From: Pseudomonadota bacterium | GTDB taxonomy: Bacteria; Pseudomonadota; Alphaproteobacteria; Rhizobiales; MH13 | Direction of reading: 5' to 3' | Length of the DNA: 64,000 nt | NCBI GenBank assembly: GCA_039024915.1 | Contig: JBCCPK010000005.1 | Coordinates: 248,001 to 312,000 of the forward strand | In this document: positions 45,830-55,351 of the stretch, in pieces | Layout of the letters: every line of letters starts with the position of its first letter | How positions within the stretch are numbered: position 1 is the stretch's first letter | The notes under the pieces: model-generated | The model's input: the letters and a program-made list of their open reading frames with translations, nothing else | The model's database searches: none | What the model was told of the DNA's origin: nothing | Program-made: the position numbers and the translations under genes

Positions 45830-47080
45830 TTAGGCGGCCTTGAGGATGCGCACGCGCAAAGCCTGGGGCATGGCCATCAGCAGTTTTTTGGCAAACGGGC
45901 GTAGGCCTTGCAGGATGCCAATTCGATAGGCCCAACCCTTGAGGCTGCGCGGCACCATCACGTCGGTGACCGGCAGCGCATTGGTGCTCCATGATTGCTT
46001 GTAGTCGGCCATGGGAGCAAGCAGATCGTATGCTGGCCAACCATTCTCCAATCCGTGGCGAACCGTCAGTTCCATCTGCACCTTGCCCGGGCTGCGCGCC
46101 TCATAGGCCGGATCGTACATTCCCATGAATGCCATGCTGGCCGATCGATCAATGAGGGCTATCTCGATGGCAATTGGGGTTTCGTCCAACCAAAGTACCC
46201 GGAGGCCTAGTGGATTGTCCGGGTCCTGGCATTCCGCCAACGCCTCAAGAGTTTTAAGGGACAGAGTGTCCATGAATGCGCGGCTAGAGAGACCACGCGC
46301 AGCGAGCCAGTCTTTCTTCCACGCAAGCGCAAGTTCGCAAAGCTGCCGGGCCTGTCCACCAGGTTTGACCAAGGAAAACCGTAGTTCGCCCATTTCCTCC
46401 AGCCGCCGGCGTTTGAGACGCAGTCCCTTGCGCGTCGATCGTGAGAAGCGGGCGAAGTATGTTTCTGCCGATTGAAACCCGCGTAAGTCGGCAATTGCCG
46501 CCTCGCGGCCCTCACCTACCTGCCAGCGTTCGGTCGGCATCACGAGCGCGACGCGAGCGTCCGCCCGAACACTCCGAAGCAACAGGCCGTCGATTTTCCA
46601 TCCATCGATGGCCTCAAAAAGGGCTTGCCGAACCTTCACATGATCCGCCTGGGGATCAAGGAGTACATCGCCATACTGGATGAGTGGTTCCCCGACCCAC
46701 TCAACAATCGAGAGGCCTCGATTTTCCCGTTGTGCAAGCGGTGCAAGGCAGACCAATTGGCCCGCGCTGTTACGTATGCAAACGATCCGAGCGCGGTATC
46801 TAGGGTCATCGCCAAAGGCGTAGTTTTCAAGCCAAGTCAGGCAAAACGCGAAGACTTGGAAACCCGTTGAGCCTTCGCTTATGCCTTCAAGTCGACACCA
46901 TTCCTCCCCCAGAGCAGCAACGGCTTGGCGGTCGTGGACCTCGCTGAAGGTGTAATTACCCCCAACCCCAGTTTTACCGTTCGCCTCGATCGCGGAACTT
47001 GGTGCATCGGTCAGGGTTTGCAGAGTTTGGTCGATGCTGAGCATGGAGGCATATGGATCGAATCGGTTGCGAATCCACAC
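45830..47080 (-). CDS. GNAT-like acetyltransferase (BioF2/CelD-type)
   Basis: A 416-residue soluble protein of the GNAT superfamily in its double-domain BioF2-like (CelD/BcsL, FemAB-related) form. A helical region (SAETYFARFSRSTRKGLRLKRRRLEEMGELRFSLV) lies between two GNAT-like halves. The second half contains GLRVLWLDETPIAIEIALI and AFMGMYDPAYEARSPGKVQMELTVRHGLENGWPAYDLL. Members are linked to polysaccharide or envelope modification, but the substrate is unknown. The start is uncertain (47080 as GTG, or ATG 47044). It converges with maeB and is separated by about 270 bp from dnaJ, which is transcribed towards it. Confidence 0.8.
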   Translation of the reverse strand: MWIRNRFDPYASMLSIDQTLQTLTDAPSSAIEANGKTGVGGNYTFSEVHDRQAVAALGEEWCRLEGISEGSTGFQVFAFCLTWLENYAFGDDPRYRARIVCIRNSAGQLVCLAPLAQRENRGLSIVEWVGEPLIQYGDVLLDPQADHVKVRQALFEAIDGWKIDGLLLRSVRADARVALVMPTERWQVGEGREAAIADLRGFQSAETYFARFSRSTRKGLRLKRRRLEEMGELRFSLVKPGGQARQLCELALAWKKDWLAARGLSSRAFMDTLSLKTLEALAECQDPDNPLGLRVLWLDETPIAIEIALIDRSASMAFMGMYDPAYEARSPGKVQMELTVRHGLENGWPAYDLLAPMADYKQSWSTNALPVTDVMVPRSLKGWAYRIGILQGLRPFAKKLLMAMPQALRVRILKAA

Positions 47081-47353
47081 ACCCTTAGCGCCAGCTGCTT
47101 AAGATTTGAGGAAACCGGATTGTTCTCAAATCCTTAAAACGACACGCGCGTCCTGCAGCTGGGATGGCGAAAAGCCCTGATATGTCTGGATTTGAAACAT
47201 CGTGCGGTCCAGGCATCGTAAGGTTTTGGTAACGCTGGCAGCACTTTACAAACCCGCCATTCAACCAGAACACAGCCATCGGTTCTGGCGCGTTAGCCGG
47301 GCCCGAACCCCTCGGGATTGAGGGTTGACGCTCCGGTAGCTAATCGCAGACAT
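47081..47353. promoter_or_regulatory. GNAT-gene upstream region with an inverted repeat
   Basis: The gap between dnaJ and the GNAT gene has no gene. TTAAGATTTGAG (47099-47110) and CTCAAATCCTTAA (47125-47137) pair over 12 bases with one bulged base and a 14-nt loop. The element lies 19-57 bp upstream of the GNAT start at 47080, so it is either an operator or an mRNA hairpin. No clear terminator follows dnaJ. Confidence 0.4.
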
Positions 47354-48478
47354 CTATCCCCCGAAGAAGTCCTTGACCTTGGAAAAGAAGCCATCCGTCT
47401 CAGGATTATTGTGCGCACCGCTTTCTTCTTCGAACGCTTCGAGCAATTCGCGTTGTTTACGCGTCAAGTTCTGCGGTGTTTCAACAACCACCTGAACGTA
47501 CATGTCTCCGGCATCGCGCTGCCGGAGAATGGGCATACCCTTCCCGCGCAAGCGAAACTGCTTCCCGGTTTGCGTGCCGTCTGGCACTTTTACCCTCGCG
47601 CGCCCACCATCAAGCGTTGGGACTTCAAAGGCGCCCCCCAAAGCGGCCGTTACGATTGAGATTGGCGCGCGGCAAAACAGATCAGCACCGTCGCGCTGAA
47701 AAATCGAGTGCGGGGTGATCGAGACAAAAATGTAAAGATCGCCTGCTGGCGCTCCCCGGACGCCTGCTTCGCCCTCTCCTGCGACGCGTATGCGGTTGCC
47801 ATCATCGATACCTGCAGGGATGTTGACCGATAAGGTGCGCTCCTGCACGACGCGGCCGGAGCCGGAACATGTCTCACAGGGATCCTTGATAACCTCGCCG
47901 CGTCCACCGCACGTTGGGCAGGTTCGTTCGACGGCGAAGAAGCCTTGGCTCATCCGCACTTTGCCCATCCCGCCGCAGGTTCCGCATGTAACCGGGCTGG
48001 TTCCCGGCTTGGCTCCCGAGCCGCTGCAGGTCTCGCAAACCACTGAGGTCGGTAACTGCAGGTCGACGGTTTTTCCTTCGAAAGCTTCTTCGAGCGAAAT
48101 CTCTAGATTGTAGCGGACGTCCGATCCGCGTGCTGCTCCACTGCCACCACGACGGCGGCCGCCCATGAACTCACCAAATATCTCTTCGAAGATGTCGCCC
48201 ATTCCGGCGCCACCCATGCCCGCGCCGCCAAACCCGCCGCCCATCCCGCCTTGTTCAAACGCTTGATGGCCGAAACGATCGTATGCCGCGCGTTTCTGGT
48301 CGTCGCGAAGGACCTCATAGGCCTCATTGACTTGCTTGAACTTCTGCTCCGCCTCCCCATCGCCAGGATTGCGATCAGGGTGGTACTGCATCGCCTTTTT
48401 GCGGAAGGCGCTCTTGAGCGTCTTTTCATCGGCATCGCGAGCAACGCCCAAAAGGTCATAAAAGTCGGGTTTAGCCAT
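47354..48478 (-). CDS. dnaJ: Chaperone protein DnaJ
   Basis: A 374-residue type I J-protein. The J domain has HPD in [13 protein letters not shown]; a Gly/Phe-rich part follows ([18 protein letters not shown]). Four C-x2-C-x-G-x-G zinc motifs are complete: [24 protein letters not shown] and CETCSGSG. The substrate-binding C-terminal domains follow. It stimulates the DnaK ATPase and delivers clients. Unlike the common dnaK-dnaJ pair, here an opposing MarR gene separates it from dnaK, so it needs its own promoter. Confidence 0.97.
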   Translation of the reverse strand: MAKPDFYDLLGVARDADEKTLKSAFRKKAMQYHPDRNPGDGEAEQKFKQVNEAYEVLRDDQKRAAYDRFGHQAFEQGGMGGGFGGAGMGGAGMGDIFEEIFGEFMGGRRRGGSGAARGSDVRYNLEISLEEAFEGKTVDLQLPTSVVCETCSGSGAKPGTSPVTCGTCGGMGKVRMSQGFFAVERTCPTCGGRGEVIKDPCETCSGSGRVVQERTLSVNIPAGIDDGNRIRVAGEGEAGVRGAPAGDLYIFVSITPHSIFQRDGADLFCRAPISIVTAALGGAFEVPTLDGGRARVKVPDGTQTGKQFRLRGKGMPILRQRDAGDMYVQVVVETPQNLTRKQRELLEAFEEESGAHNNPETDGFFSKVKDFFGG

Positions 48479-48741
48479 GGAGATCGGAAAGGCGCGTTGA
48501 GTGGGTTCAAAGGCTTCGGTGAGCAGGTGGACGTTCGGTGTCAGTCTCGCCCATACCTGTCAACTGGGACGGGCGGCTGTACGCAGCAAATGTAGGTACC
48601 CAACCGCCTCATTCTAGTAGGGGTTGCCAGCTTTGCGCAGCAAGCATGTACAAAGGTTTGCCGAAAGATCTAGGTTCATTCCGTCAAGATGCGAAGTATC
48701 AGTAGCTTGAACGTCATAGCCCTCCGCGATAGGTGCGTGGG

Positions 48742-49293
48742 ATGGCGAAGAAAAAACACCGCAGCAAACCGGGCGACAAGCGCTCAACAAAACGCGACCT
48801 TGATACGAGGGACGCTGGCGAAAATCGGACTGATATGGGCGCTGAAAGGCGTGCTGTAGCGACACAGACCTCCGCACTTGTCGATCTGCTCGAGCGTTTC
48901 GAACCTCTCTGGCGAGCTTACCAGGCTGGGAGCCTTCCCAAGACCACCAGCGTTTCGCGCATGCGCGTTCTGTCCTTGCTTGCTGATCAAGGTCCGATGA
49001 CCATGACGGAATTGAAGCTGGCAATGGGCGTTTCGGCGCAGAACATCACCGGGCTTGTCGATCGATTGGAGGCCAGCAACGAGGTGGAGCGTCAGCCTGA
49101 TCCGGCAGACCGGCGAAAGATCATCGTCAAGTTATTCAAGCCACTCAAGGACACCGTTCGAGCGTATCGCGATGATCACCGGCGTCAGGTTGGCCAAGTA
49201 TTCGACACGCTATCGTTCAAAGAGCAGAAGCAGCTTTCGCGGGCTTTATCAAAGCTTGTGAACATTCTGGAGGATAGGGCCAACGCGCAATAA
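48742..49293 (+). CDS. MarR-family regulator between dnaJ and dnaK
   Basis: A 183-residue MarR protein from ATG 48742, with AGG eight bases upstream; a GTG at 48733 is also in frame. The first 40 residues are basic, Lys/Arg-rich and probably disordered. The winged helix (about residues 65-140) has MTMTELKLAMGVSAQNITGLVDRLEASNEVERQPDPADRRKIIVKL with the usual D-x-R wing. It is transcribed away from dnaJ (263 bp gap) and converges on the dnaK terminator. A role in heat-shock or envelope control is not shown by the sequence. Confidence 0.88.
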   Translation: MAKKKHRSKPGDKRSTKRDLDTRDAGENRTDMGAERRAVATQTSALVDLLERFEPLWRAYQAGSLPKTTSVSRMRVLSLLADQGPMTMTELKLAMGVSAQNITGLVDRLEASNEVERQPDPADRRKIIVKLFKPLKDTVRAYRDDHRRQVGQVFDTLSFKEQKQLSRALSKLVNILEDRANAQ

Positions 49294-49408
49294 TGCGCAG
49301 CCTAGCGGACTCGGCAACCGGCAAGACGACACCACGGTAAGATTGGGACAGACCGGCAATGATTGGCGTCTTTGAAACAGCGTCTAAGCCATGAAGGATC
49401 GCAGGTAC

Positions 49409-49440
49409 AAAAAAACCCGGCGCTTTGGAGCGCCGGGTTT
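49409..49440 (-). terminator. Intrinsic terminator of dnaK
   Basis: A 12-bp stem, AAACCCGGCGCT (49413-49424) with AGCGCCGGGTTT (49429-49440) and a TTGG loop, is followed on the minus strand by T7 (A run at 49409-49415, sharing bases with the stem). It lies about 30 bp past the dnaK stop, between dnaK and the converging MarR gene, and may also stop the latter. Confidence 0.92.
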
Positions 49441-49469
49441 GTCTAAGCCATTAGCTTAATAGCCTCCAG

Positions 49470-51398
49470 CTACGACGCTTTCTTCTGATCGTCATCGTCG
49501 ACATCTTCGAACTCGGCGTCGACGACATCATCATCCTGCATCGTATCGGCAGCCTCGTCTGCTGCAGCGTCGGCAGCGGCATCAGCTTCCGCTTGGCTCT
49601 CGGCGTACATCGCCTCGCCAAGCTTCATCGAGGCGGTCGCGAGCGCCTGAGCTTTCTCGTCAATGGCGTCTTTATCGTCACCTTCAAGCGCAGACTTCAG
49701 ATCAGCGATCGCAGCTTCAATGGCCGACTTGTCATCGTCGCCGACCTTGTCGCCATAATCGGATAGGGCTTTCTCGGACGAGTGAACCAGCGCTTCGCCT
49801 TGGTTCTTCGCCTCCACAAGCTCACGCCGCTTCTTGTCGTCCTCGGCATGGCTTTCGGCGTCCTTGACCATTTGCTCGATGTCATCATCGGAAAGACCAC
49901 CGGAGGCCTGGATGCGGATTTGCTGCTCCTTATTGGTGCCCTTGTCCTTCGCCGAAACGTTCACGATGCCGTTGGCGTCGATGTCGAAGGTCACCTCAAT
50001 CTGCGGCATGCCACGCGGCGCCGGTGGAATGCCCACCAGATCGAACTGGCCGAGGATCTTATTGTCCGCCGCCATTTCGCGCTCGCCCTGGAAGACGCGG
50101 ATCGTCACAGCTGACTGATTGTCTTCGGCGGTCGAGAAAACCTGGCTCTTCTTGGTCGGGATCGTCGTGTTGCGGTCGATCAGGCGGGTGAACACGCCAC
50201 CGAGCGTCTCGATACCCAGCGAAAGCGGCGTAACGTCCAGCAACAGAACGTCCTTGACGTCCCCCTGCAGCACGCCGGCTTGGACGGCTGCACCGATGGC
50301 AACAACCTCGTCAGGGTTCACACCCTTGTGTGGCTCCTTACCGAAGAACTCTTTGACGGTTTCCTGCACCTTGGGCATGCGGGTCATACCGCCTACAAGG
50401 ACAACCTCGTCGATGTCGCCTGCCTTCAGGCCGGCATCCTTGAGAGCTGCGCCCATGGGCTTGACGGTCCTCTTAACGAGATCGTCTACCAATGTTTCGA
50501 ACTTTGCCCGGGTCAGCTTCATCGTCAGGTGCTTCGGTCCCGAAGCATCGGCGGTGATGAAGGGCAGGTTGATCTCGGTCTGGGTCGAAGAGGACAGCTC
50601 AATCTTCGCTTTCTCAGCAGCTTCTTTCAGGCGCTGAAGCGCAAGCTTGTCCTTCTTGAGATCGACGCCCTGCTCTTTCTTGAACTCGTCCGCCAGATAT
50701 CCAACCAGACGCATGTCGAAATCTTCGCCGCCCAGGAACGTGTCCCCGTTGGTCGACTTCACTTCAAAGACCCCATCGCCGATTTCGAGAATCGACACGT
50801 CGAACGTACCACCACCAAGATCGTAGACGGCGATGGTCTTCCCGTCATTCTTCTCAAGCCCGTAGGCAAGGGCAGCGGCGGTCGGCTCGTTGATGATGCG
50901 CAGAACCTCAAGGCCTGCAATCTTGCCCGCGTCTTTCGTGGCCTGGCGCTGTGCGTCGTTGAAGTAGGCGGGAACGGTGATCACGGCTTGATCAACGGTT
51001 TCGCCGAGGAAGGCTTCGGCTGTTTCCTTCATCTTCTGCAGAATGAAAGCCGAAATCTGTGACGGCGAATAATCGGTGTCGCTGACCTTCACCCACGCAT
51101 CACCGCCTTCAGCTTTCACGATTTCAAAAGGAACGAGCTCTTTGTCTTTTTTGACCGCTGGATCATCGTAACGCCGACCGATCAAGCGTTTGACCGCGAA
51201 CAGCGTACCGTCAGGATTGGTCACGGCCTGACGCTTCGCGGGCTGCCCGACCAAACGTTCGCCATCGTCGGTAAAGGCGACCATAGACGGTGTTGTCCGT
51301 GCACCTTCCGCGTTCTCGATGACTTTAGGGCTCTTGCCGTCCATGACGGCGACGCAGGAATTGGTTGTTCCCAAATCAATACCAATGACTTTCGCCAT
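49470..51398 (-). CDS. dnaK: Chaperone protein DnaK (Hsp70)
   Basis: A 642-residue Hsp70. The ATPase domain has [17 protein letters not shown] at the start, then [39 protein letters not shown] and [13 protein letters not shown]. The substrate-binding domain and an acidic C-terminal lid ending in DDDDQKKAS follow. Start ATG 51398 begins [10 protein letters not shown]; codons upstream to 51551 fall between the promoter and the gene and are rejected. A heat-shock-type promoter lies at 51575-51605 and a strong terminator follows, so dnaK is probably transcribed alone. Confidence 0.98.
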   Translation of the reverse strand: MAKVIGIDLGTTNSCVAVMDGKSPKVIENAEGARTTPSMVAFTDDGERLVGQPAKRQAVTNPDGTLFAVKRLIGRRYDDPAVKKDKELVPFEIVKAEGGDAWVKVSDTDYSPSQISAFILQKMKETAEAFLGETVDQAVITVPAYFNDAQRQATKDAGKIAGLEVLRIINEPTAAALAYGLEKNDGKTIAVYDLGGGTFDVSILEIGDGVFEVKSTNGDTFLGGEDFDMRLVGYLADEFKKEQGVDLKKDKLALQRLKEAAEKAKIELSSSTQTEINLPFITADASGPKHLTMKLTRAKFETLVDDLVKRTVKPMGAALKDAGLKAGDIDEVVLVGGMTRMPKVQETVKEFFGKEPHKGVNPDEVVAIGAAVQAGVLQGDVKDVLLLDVTPLSLGIETLGGVFTRLIDRNTTIPTKKSQVFSTAEDNQSAVTIRVFQGEREMAADNKILGQFDLVGIPPAPRGMPQIEVTFDIDANGIVNVSAKDKGTNKEQQIRIQASGGLSDDDIEQMVKDAESHAEDDKKRRELVEAKNQGEALVHSSEKALSDYGDKVGDDDKSAIEAAIADLKSALEGDDKDAIDEKAQALATASMKLGEAMYAESQAEADAAADAAADEAADTMQDDDVVDAEFEDVDDDDQKKAS

Positions 51399-51574
51399 GG
51401 ATGTTACCTCATACAGTTTCGGCAGATCGCCCGGACCCGTATCATCGATCGTTTCGATCAACAGCGTTCCAGAGAAGCGCGAGCGGATATCAGAAAAACC
51501 GCAGCGAAGCGATCCCCAAGGGAAATATTGAAGACTTTGGCAGACCGGCAAACAGCGCCAGTCGGCGACGAGCG

Positions 51575-51605
51575 ATATATAGGAAGGTGCTTTTCGGGCT
51601 GCAAG
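51575..51605 (-). promoter_or_regulatory. Probable RpoH (sigma-32) promoter of dnaK
   Basis: On the minus strand CTTGCA (51605-51600), 16 bp, then CCTATATAT (51583-51575) match the proteobacterial RpoH pattern (CTTG-type -35, CCTAT-type -10). It ends about 175 bp upstream of the dnaK ATG. Alphaproteobacterial dnaK is generally RpoH-controlled, which fits. The long leader is unusual but not against it. Confidence 0.6.
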
Positions 51606-51740
51606 GCGCAGTGACGATGGCGCGGGGATGCGGTGTCGTTTCCATCGTTATTGCGGCATGATTGGACTAATCGCCCGGTTACGCCCCAATCAAATTGACC
51701 TATCGTAATGTCCAGCTTACGCGCTTGGACGGGGGTCTAC

Positions 51741-52097
51741 ATGCCGCAATACCGGCTCTTGAATGGCATTGTACTGGCTAGCTTGGTGCTGGCCCTTGTC
51801 GCACTAGCCGCGCCCATGCCTGGTCAGGCACAATCGTTTAGCTGCGCCAGCGCGGGCACGAGTACTGAGCATGCGATCTGCGCAAACAAATTCTTGGGTA
51901 ATCTCGACCTCGAAATGGTTGCGCAATACCAGCGCCTTCGCAGCGTCATGAACGCAACCCAGCGCGCGGGCCTGCAGGAGGATCAGCGGCGCTGGCTTCG
52001 TCAACGCAACCGGTGCGGCGGGGCTTATGGCTGCCTAGAAGTCGAGTACAGCAATCGGATTTCTGCACTGATCGAGTGGCGCGCTGATCTGTATTAA
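51741..52097 (+). CDS. Secreted LprI-like (DUF1311) protein
   Basis: A 118-residue protein from ATG 51741, with a typical signal peptide of about 32 residues (MPQYRLLNGIVLASLVLAL, then AAPMPGQAQS as cleavage region). The mature part begins with FSCASAGTSTEHAICANKFLGNLDLEMVAQYQRLR and ends with RRWLRQRNRCGGAYGCLEVEYSNRISAL. This matches the LprI N-terminal/DUF1311 pattern of helical domains with two disulfides (four cysteines). Such proteins are periplasmic; some inhibit lysozyme, and others have no known role. It is divergent from dnaK. Confidence 0.83.
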   Translation: MPQYRLLNGIVLASLVLALVALAAPMPGQAQSFSCASAGTSTEHAICANKFLGNLDLEMVAQYQRLRSVMNATQRAGLQEDQRRWLRQRNRCGGAYGCLEVEYSNRISALIEWRADLY

Positions 52098-52142
52098 GCT
52101 CCGCGCAGGCGCCGTAAGCGCATGTGCGAAACGCAGATATTT

Positions 52143-53267
52143 TCAGCTCACCTTGCGCCGTGCCGCGTCGGCTCCATAGAAGCTTATATACCTGTGCGAA
52201 ATCTCTTCGACCGGCAGCACGATCAACACATCGGTCGTCCCGAACTGATGATCCACAACCGCTCCCTCGCCCACCTTCCCGCCAAGGCGCAGATAGCCTT
52301 TGACCAGAGCGGGAAGCGCGCGAAGGGCTTTTTTCGGATCAATCGCTTCGACAGGTAGCTTCTCCATCGGCTCGAACCGGCTTTCAACGGCATTTGTACG
52401 CCATCTTGCATCCGCCATGGCAAAATGATGCAGGTAGGCAAGCGGCAGTGCGAGCGCGTTCGGGTCTGTCCCTTCGAGGCTGGCGCATCCGAAAAGAACA
52501 TCAATCTTTCGGCTGACAACGTAGCTCCAGATGCCATGCCACAGCAGCTCTACCGTTCGTTTCGACCTGTACGGTGCCCGAACGCATGACCGGCCCAATT
52601 CGAGAAAGCGCAGGCTGGGGTGTCGGCCAATCAGCGTTCCGATGTCGAATTCGCTTTGGGAGTAAAAGCCCCGGTTCTGCTCGGCGACCTGTTGGGTCAT
52701 GAGCCTGTAGGTGCCAACAACCGCCGGCCCACCGGTATCTGGATCAGGCGGCCCCTGATGGTCGAGCACAAGCAGGTGATCGCACAATCGGTCGTAGGCG
52801 TCGAAGTCGCGCCGCAACAGGCGGCGCATCGGCCCCGGCCTGGCCTTCATCTCCTGGTAGAAAATTTCATAGCGCAGCCTCTGGGCACGGTGCAGATCCG
52901 TTGCGGACTGAGCAAGGCGTACCTCAAGCGACCCGATGGACCCTAATACAGGGTTCGATAGGGCTGCCTCGGCGTCGGCCTCATCTGGCAAATACAGAGG
53001 GGTCCCTGGAAGCGGCAGACTGTTGCTGCGCCCTTTGCTTGCCATCGGATCAGGCGCGCTTGATGGCCGGTTTAATTTTCCTTCGGACGCAGCTTGGGAC
53101 CGGGGAAAACGGCCATAGCCTGTCGCTAGAAGGGCGGTCCACGCATCACCCTTGGATCGCAGCATATCCGAGACGATCGAGAACGGACCGCCAGCCTTCT
53201 CGAAAGGCGCTTCTGCTTTGCAGGCGGCAGCTCTTTTTTCTGGCGTGACAGTTCGTGGCATTTCCAT
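52143..53267 (-). CDS. olsB: GNAT-family N-acyltransferase, OlsB-like
   Basis: A 374-residue protein whose core (from about residue 110) matches OlsB, which adds a 3-hydroxy fatty acid to ornithine in ornithine-lipid synthesis. Signs are AQRLRYEIFYQEM, RDFDAYDRLCDHLLVLD, VGTYRLMTQQVAEQNRGFYSQSEFDIG and LELGRSCVRAPYRSKRTVELLWHGI. About 100 N-terminal residues have no clear domain, and family members are usually near 300 residues, so a later start such as ATG 53045 is possible. No olsA-type partner is adjacent, though a plsC-like gene lies at 29676. Confidence 0.8.
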   Translation of the reverse strand: MEMPRTVTPEKRAAACKAEAPFEKAGGPFSIVSDMLRSKGDAWTALLATGYGRFPRSQAASEGKLNRPSSAPDPMASKGRSNSLPLPGTPLYLPDEADAEAALSNPVLGSIGSLEVRLAQSATDLHRAQRLRYEIFYQEMKARPGPMRRLLRRDFDAYDRLCDHLLVLDHQGPPDPDTGGPAVVGTYRLMTQQVAEQNRGFYSQSEFDIGTLIGRHPSLRFLELGRSCVRAPYRSKRTVELLWHGIWSYVVSRKIDVLFGCASLEGTDPNALALPLAYLHHFAMADARWRTNAVESRFEPMEKLPVEAIDPKKALRALPALVKGYLRLGGKVGEGAVVDHQFGTTDVLIVLPVEEISHRYISFYGADAARRKVS

Positions 53268-53405
53268 CGCCGGGCGTTTCGGGCGGACTGATCAATGGTG
53301 TGTTCGCTGCCCTGTGTTTAGCCAGTCGATCGGGTTTGCGCCACCGATTTGAGCAGTGATTAAGTGTGCTTTCGACGTTAATCGGGCGCGGTATCTGGCT
53401 GGACT

Positions 53406-55157
53406 TTACCCGTCCACGAGCTTCTCGAGCTCGTCAGGCGTCACTGGCTTTTGCGCGAAGCCGTCAAACCCCGCTTTAGCCAGCTTGCTGTCAATTTCCG
53501 GGTCTGTGTTCCCCGAAATAGCAATAATACGCCCGGTAAATCCCTGCGCTCGGATCTGTCGAGCGGCGGCAAAACCATCGAGAACTGGCATGGAAAGATC
53601 GAGAAGGATCATGTCAAACGGTGAGCCTGCTTGATCGTGAGCTAACGCGATCGCCCGCGCACCATCGTCAACAGTCATGACGGTGTGGCCTGCCCGCTCC
53701 AGCGCTGCTTTGACGAGAAGTGCGTTCACCGGACTATCGTCGGCGAGCAAGATGCTTTTGGCTTCACTGATTGCAACGCAGGAAGAGGGTTCGCGATCAG
53801 CTGGATCGTTGCGGAAGCCGCTGTCCTGGTCTGACTGAAAACGGTCAGTCAGCATGGCTATCATGGACGCCCGGCGAACCGGCCGCATCAGGTAGCCACC
53901 GAAGCCGGCCCGTTGAAGCTCTGCGAGTTCGTTGCGCTCCTCAGCGTTGATCAATACGACAGGTCGGATTCCGGTTCCGGGCAGGCATAATCGCGCCCAT
54001 AGGACAGCGTGGCTGAACCGATGATCGATCAGGACGTGGTCGGTGTTGTGCGGTGGGCCGTTCAGCTGCGCAGCATCGCTCACCAGCCGGGTCGTAGCAC
54101 CAGCGGCTCGCAGGGACGCCGCCAAGGTCTCTGCTTCGATGGAGATCTGCTCATCTTCGTCTGCTAGCATCGCGATTAAAACACGAAGGCCATCAAGCGG
54201 CCCGACGTCGGCAGAAAGGGCGATTGGACAATCCTCGATCGGGATGGCCAATCGCATGCACGTCCCGCTGGCTGGCTCTGAGTGGGCCAACTCAAGTGTC
54301 CCACCCATGGCGGTCGCCAAACCCCGAGAAAGTGGTAAGCCTAGCCCGGTACCCTGGGTTCCCATGATATGGGCGCTTTTTGATCGACCAAATGGTTCGA
54401 AAATCAAGCCTTGTTCACCAGGTTCGATGCCATCGCCGGTATCGCTGACTTCGATGATAAGCGTTGCGTCCGCGTCAGGTGATTTCGCCGTCACCGGTTT
54501 TGCCAGGAGCGGCTCAAAATCATGATGCGTTGCAGCCGGCTTATGGCTGAGGCGAACATCGACGCGAACACCTCCGCTGCGCGTGAATTTTACAGCGTTT
54601 GAAACGAGATTTGTAAGAATCTGACGCACGCGAGCGGCATCGACACGAAGGGGGTAGGCGATACTTGGATCAACGAAGCTGCCCAGCGCCAGGCCGTGTG
54701 CGTGGGCCGCAGGCGCGGCAAGCTCCAAAGTCTGGTTCACAAGCTGATCGATATCGCAAGGCGTGCGCTTGATCGGCACCGCGCCAGATTGCAGCGCCGT
54801 CAAATCCAGCAGGTCATTGACGAGGGTCAACAACACGTCCGCGCTGCTTTGTATCGCTTCAAGATAGTTGCGCTGGGCCTTGTCGAGGGTTGTGTCGGCC
54901 AGAAGATGGGCCATTCCAAGGATGCCATTGAGCGGATTGCGCATTTCATGGCTGACAGCGCCTATGAGACGCACGGCTTCGTGACGCGCTGCGCCGTCAT
55001 CGGTGCTTGGTGATGCGGCGTCGGCCGAGCCGGCTTGACCTTGCCGACCGTGCTCTGTCGCGTTTGAACGATCCGTTGCGCCGGCACTCTGCATGGAGCG
55101 GCCGCGGTTGTGTGGGGTGCGCGAGTTGCTTTGCGTCTTGGTTGGCGAGCGGCTCAT
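53406..55157 (-). CDS. Soluble hybrid histidine kinase with two receiver domains
   Basis: A 583-residue sensor kinase without membrane segments or an N-terminal sensor domain; the first 55 residues are polar and likely disordered. HisKA has His70 in VSHEMRNPLNGIL. The ATP domain has the N-box LTNLVSNAVKF (181-191), DTGDGI and GTGLGLPLSRGL. A first receiver (about 324-437) lacks the usual acidic pair after strand 1 (VLIAML) and has Arg in place of the conserved Lys (LMRPV), so it looks degenerate. The second receiver (about 468-583) is intact, with LADDS, phospho-acceptor Asp520 in LLDLSMP and QKPV. No output domain is present, so a phosphotransfer partner elsewhere is expected. Confidence 0.9.
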   Translation of the reverse strand: MSRSPTKTQSNSRTPHNRGRSMQSAGATDRSNATEHGRQGQAGSADAASPSTDDGAARHEAVRLIGAVSHEMRNPLNGILGMAHLLADTTLDKAQRNYLEAIQSSADVLLTLVNDLLDLTALQSGAVPIKRTPCDIDQLVNQTLELAAPAAHAHGLALGSFVDPSIAYPLRVDAARVRQILTNLVSNAVKFTRSGGVRVDVRLSHKPAATHHDFEPLLAKPVTAKSPDADATLIIEVSDTGDGIEPGEQGLIFEPFGRSKSAHIMGTQGTGLGLPLSRGLATAMGGTLELAHSEPASGTCMRLAIPIEDCPIALSADVGPLDGLRVLIAMLADEDEQISIEAETLAASLRAAGATTRLVSDAAQLNGPPHNTDHVLIDHRFSHAVLWARLCLPGTGIRPVVLINAEERNELAELQRAGFGGYLMRPVRRASMIAMLTDRFQSDQDSGFRNDPADREPSSCVAISEAKSILLADDSPVNALLVKAALERAGHTVMTVDDGARAIALAHDQAGSPFDMILLDLSMPVLDGFAAARQIRAQGFTGRIIAISGNTDPEIDSKLAKAGFDGFAQKPVTPDELEKLVDG

Positions 55158-55351
55158 CGATCCTGCGCCTGCGTTCGTAATCGACAGGTGACGCCGAATG
55201 CCGAAAACGCGGCATCTGAGGGCGACATACGGTTCAACATTAAAACCGTATGGTTAACAAGCGTTCACTACGCCGGCTTGGTATCGGATGAACGGTGACC
55301 ACGCATAAGCTGCAAACCAGCTGCGCGGGGGCCGCTACAGGCTGTTGTGCT

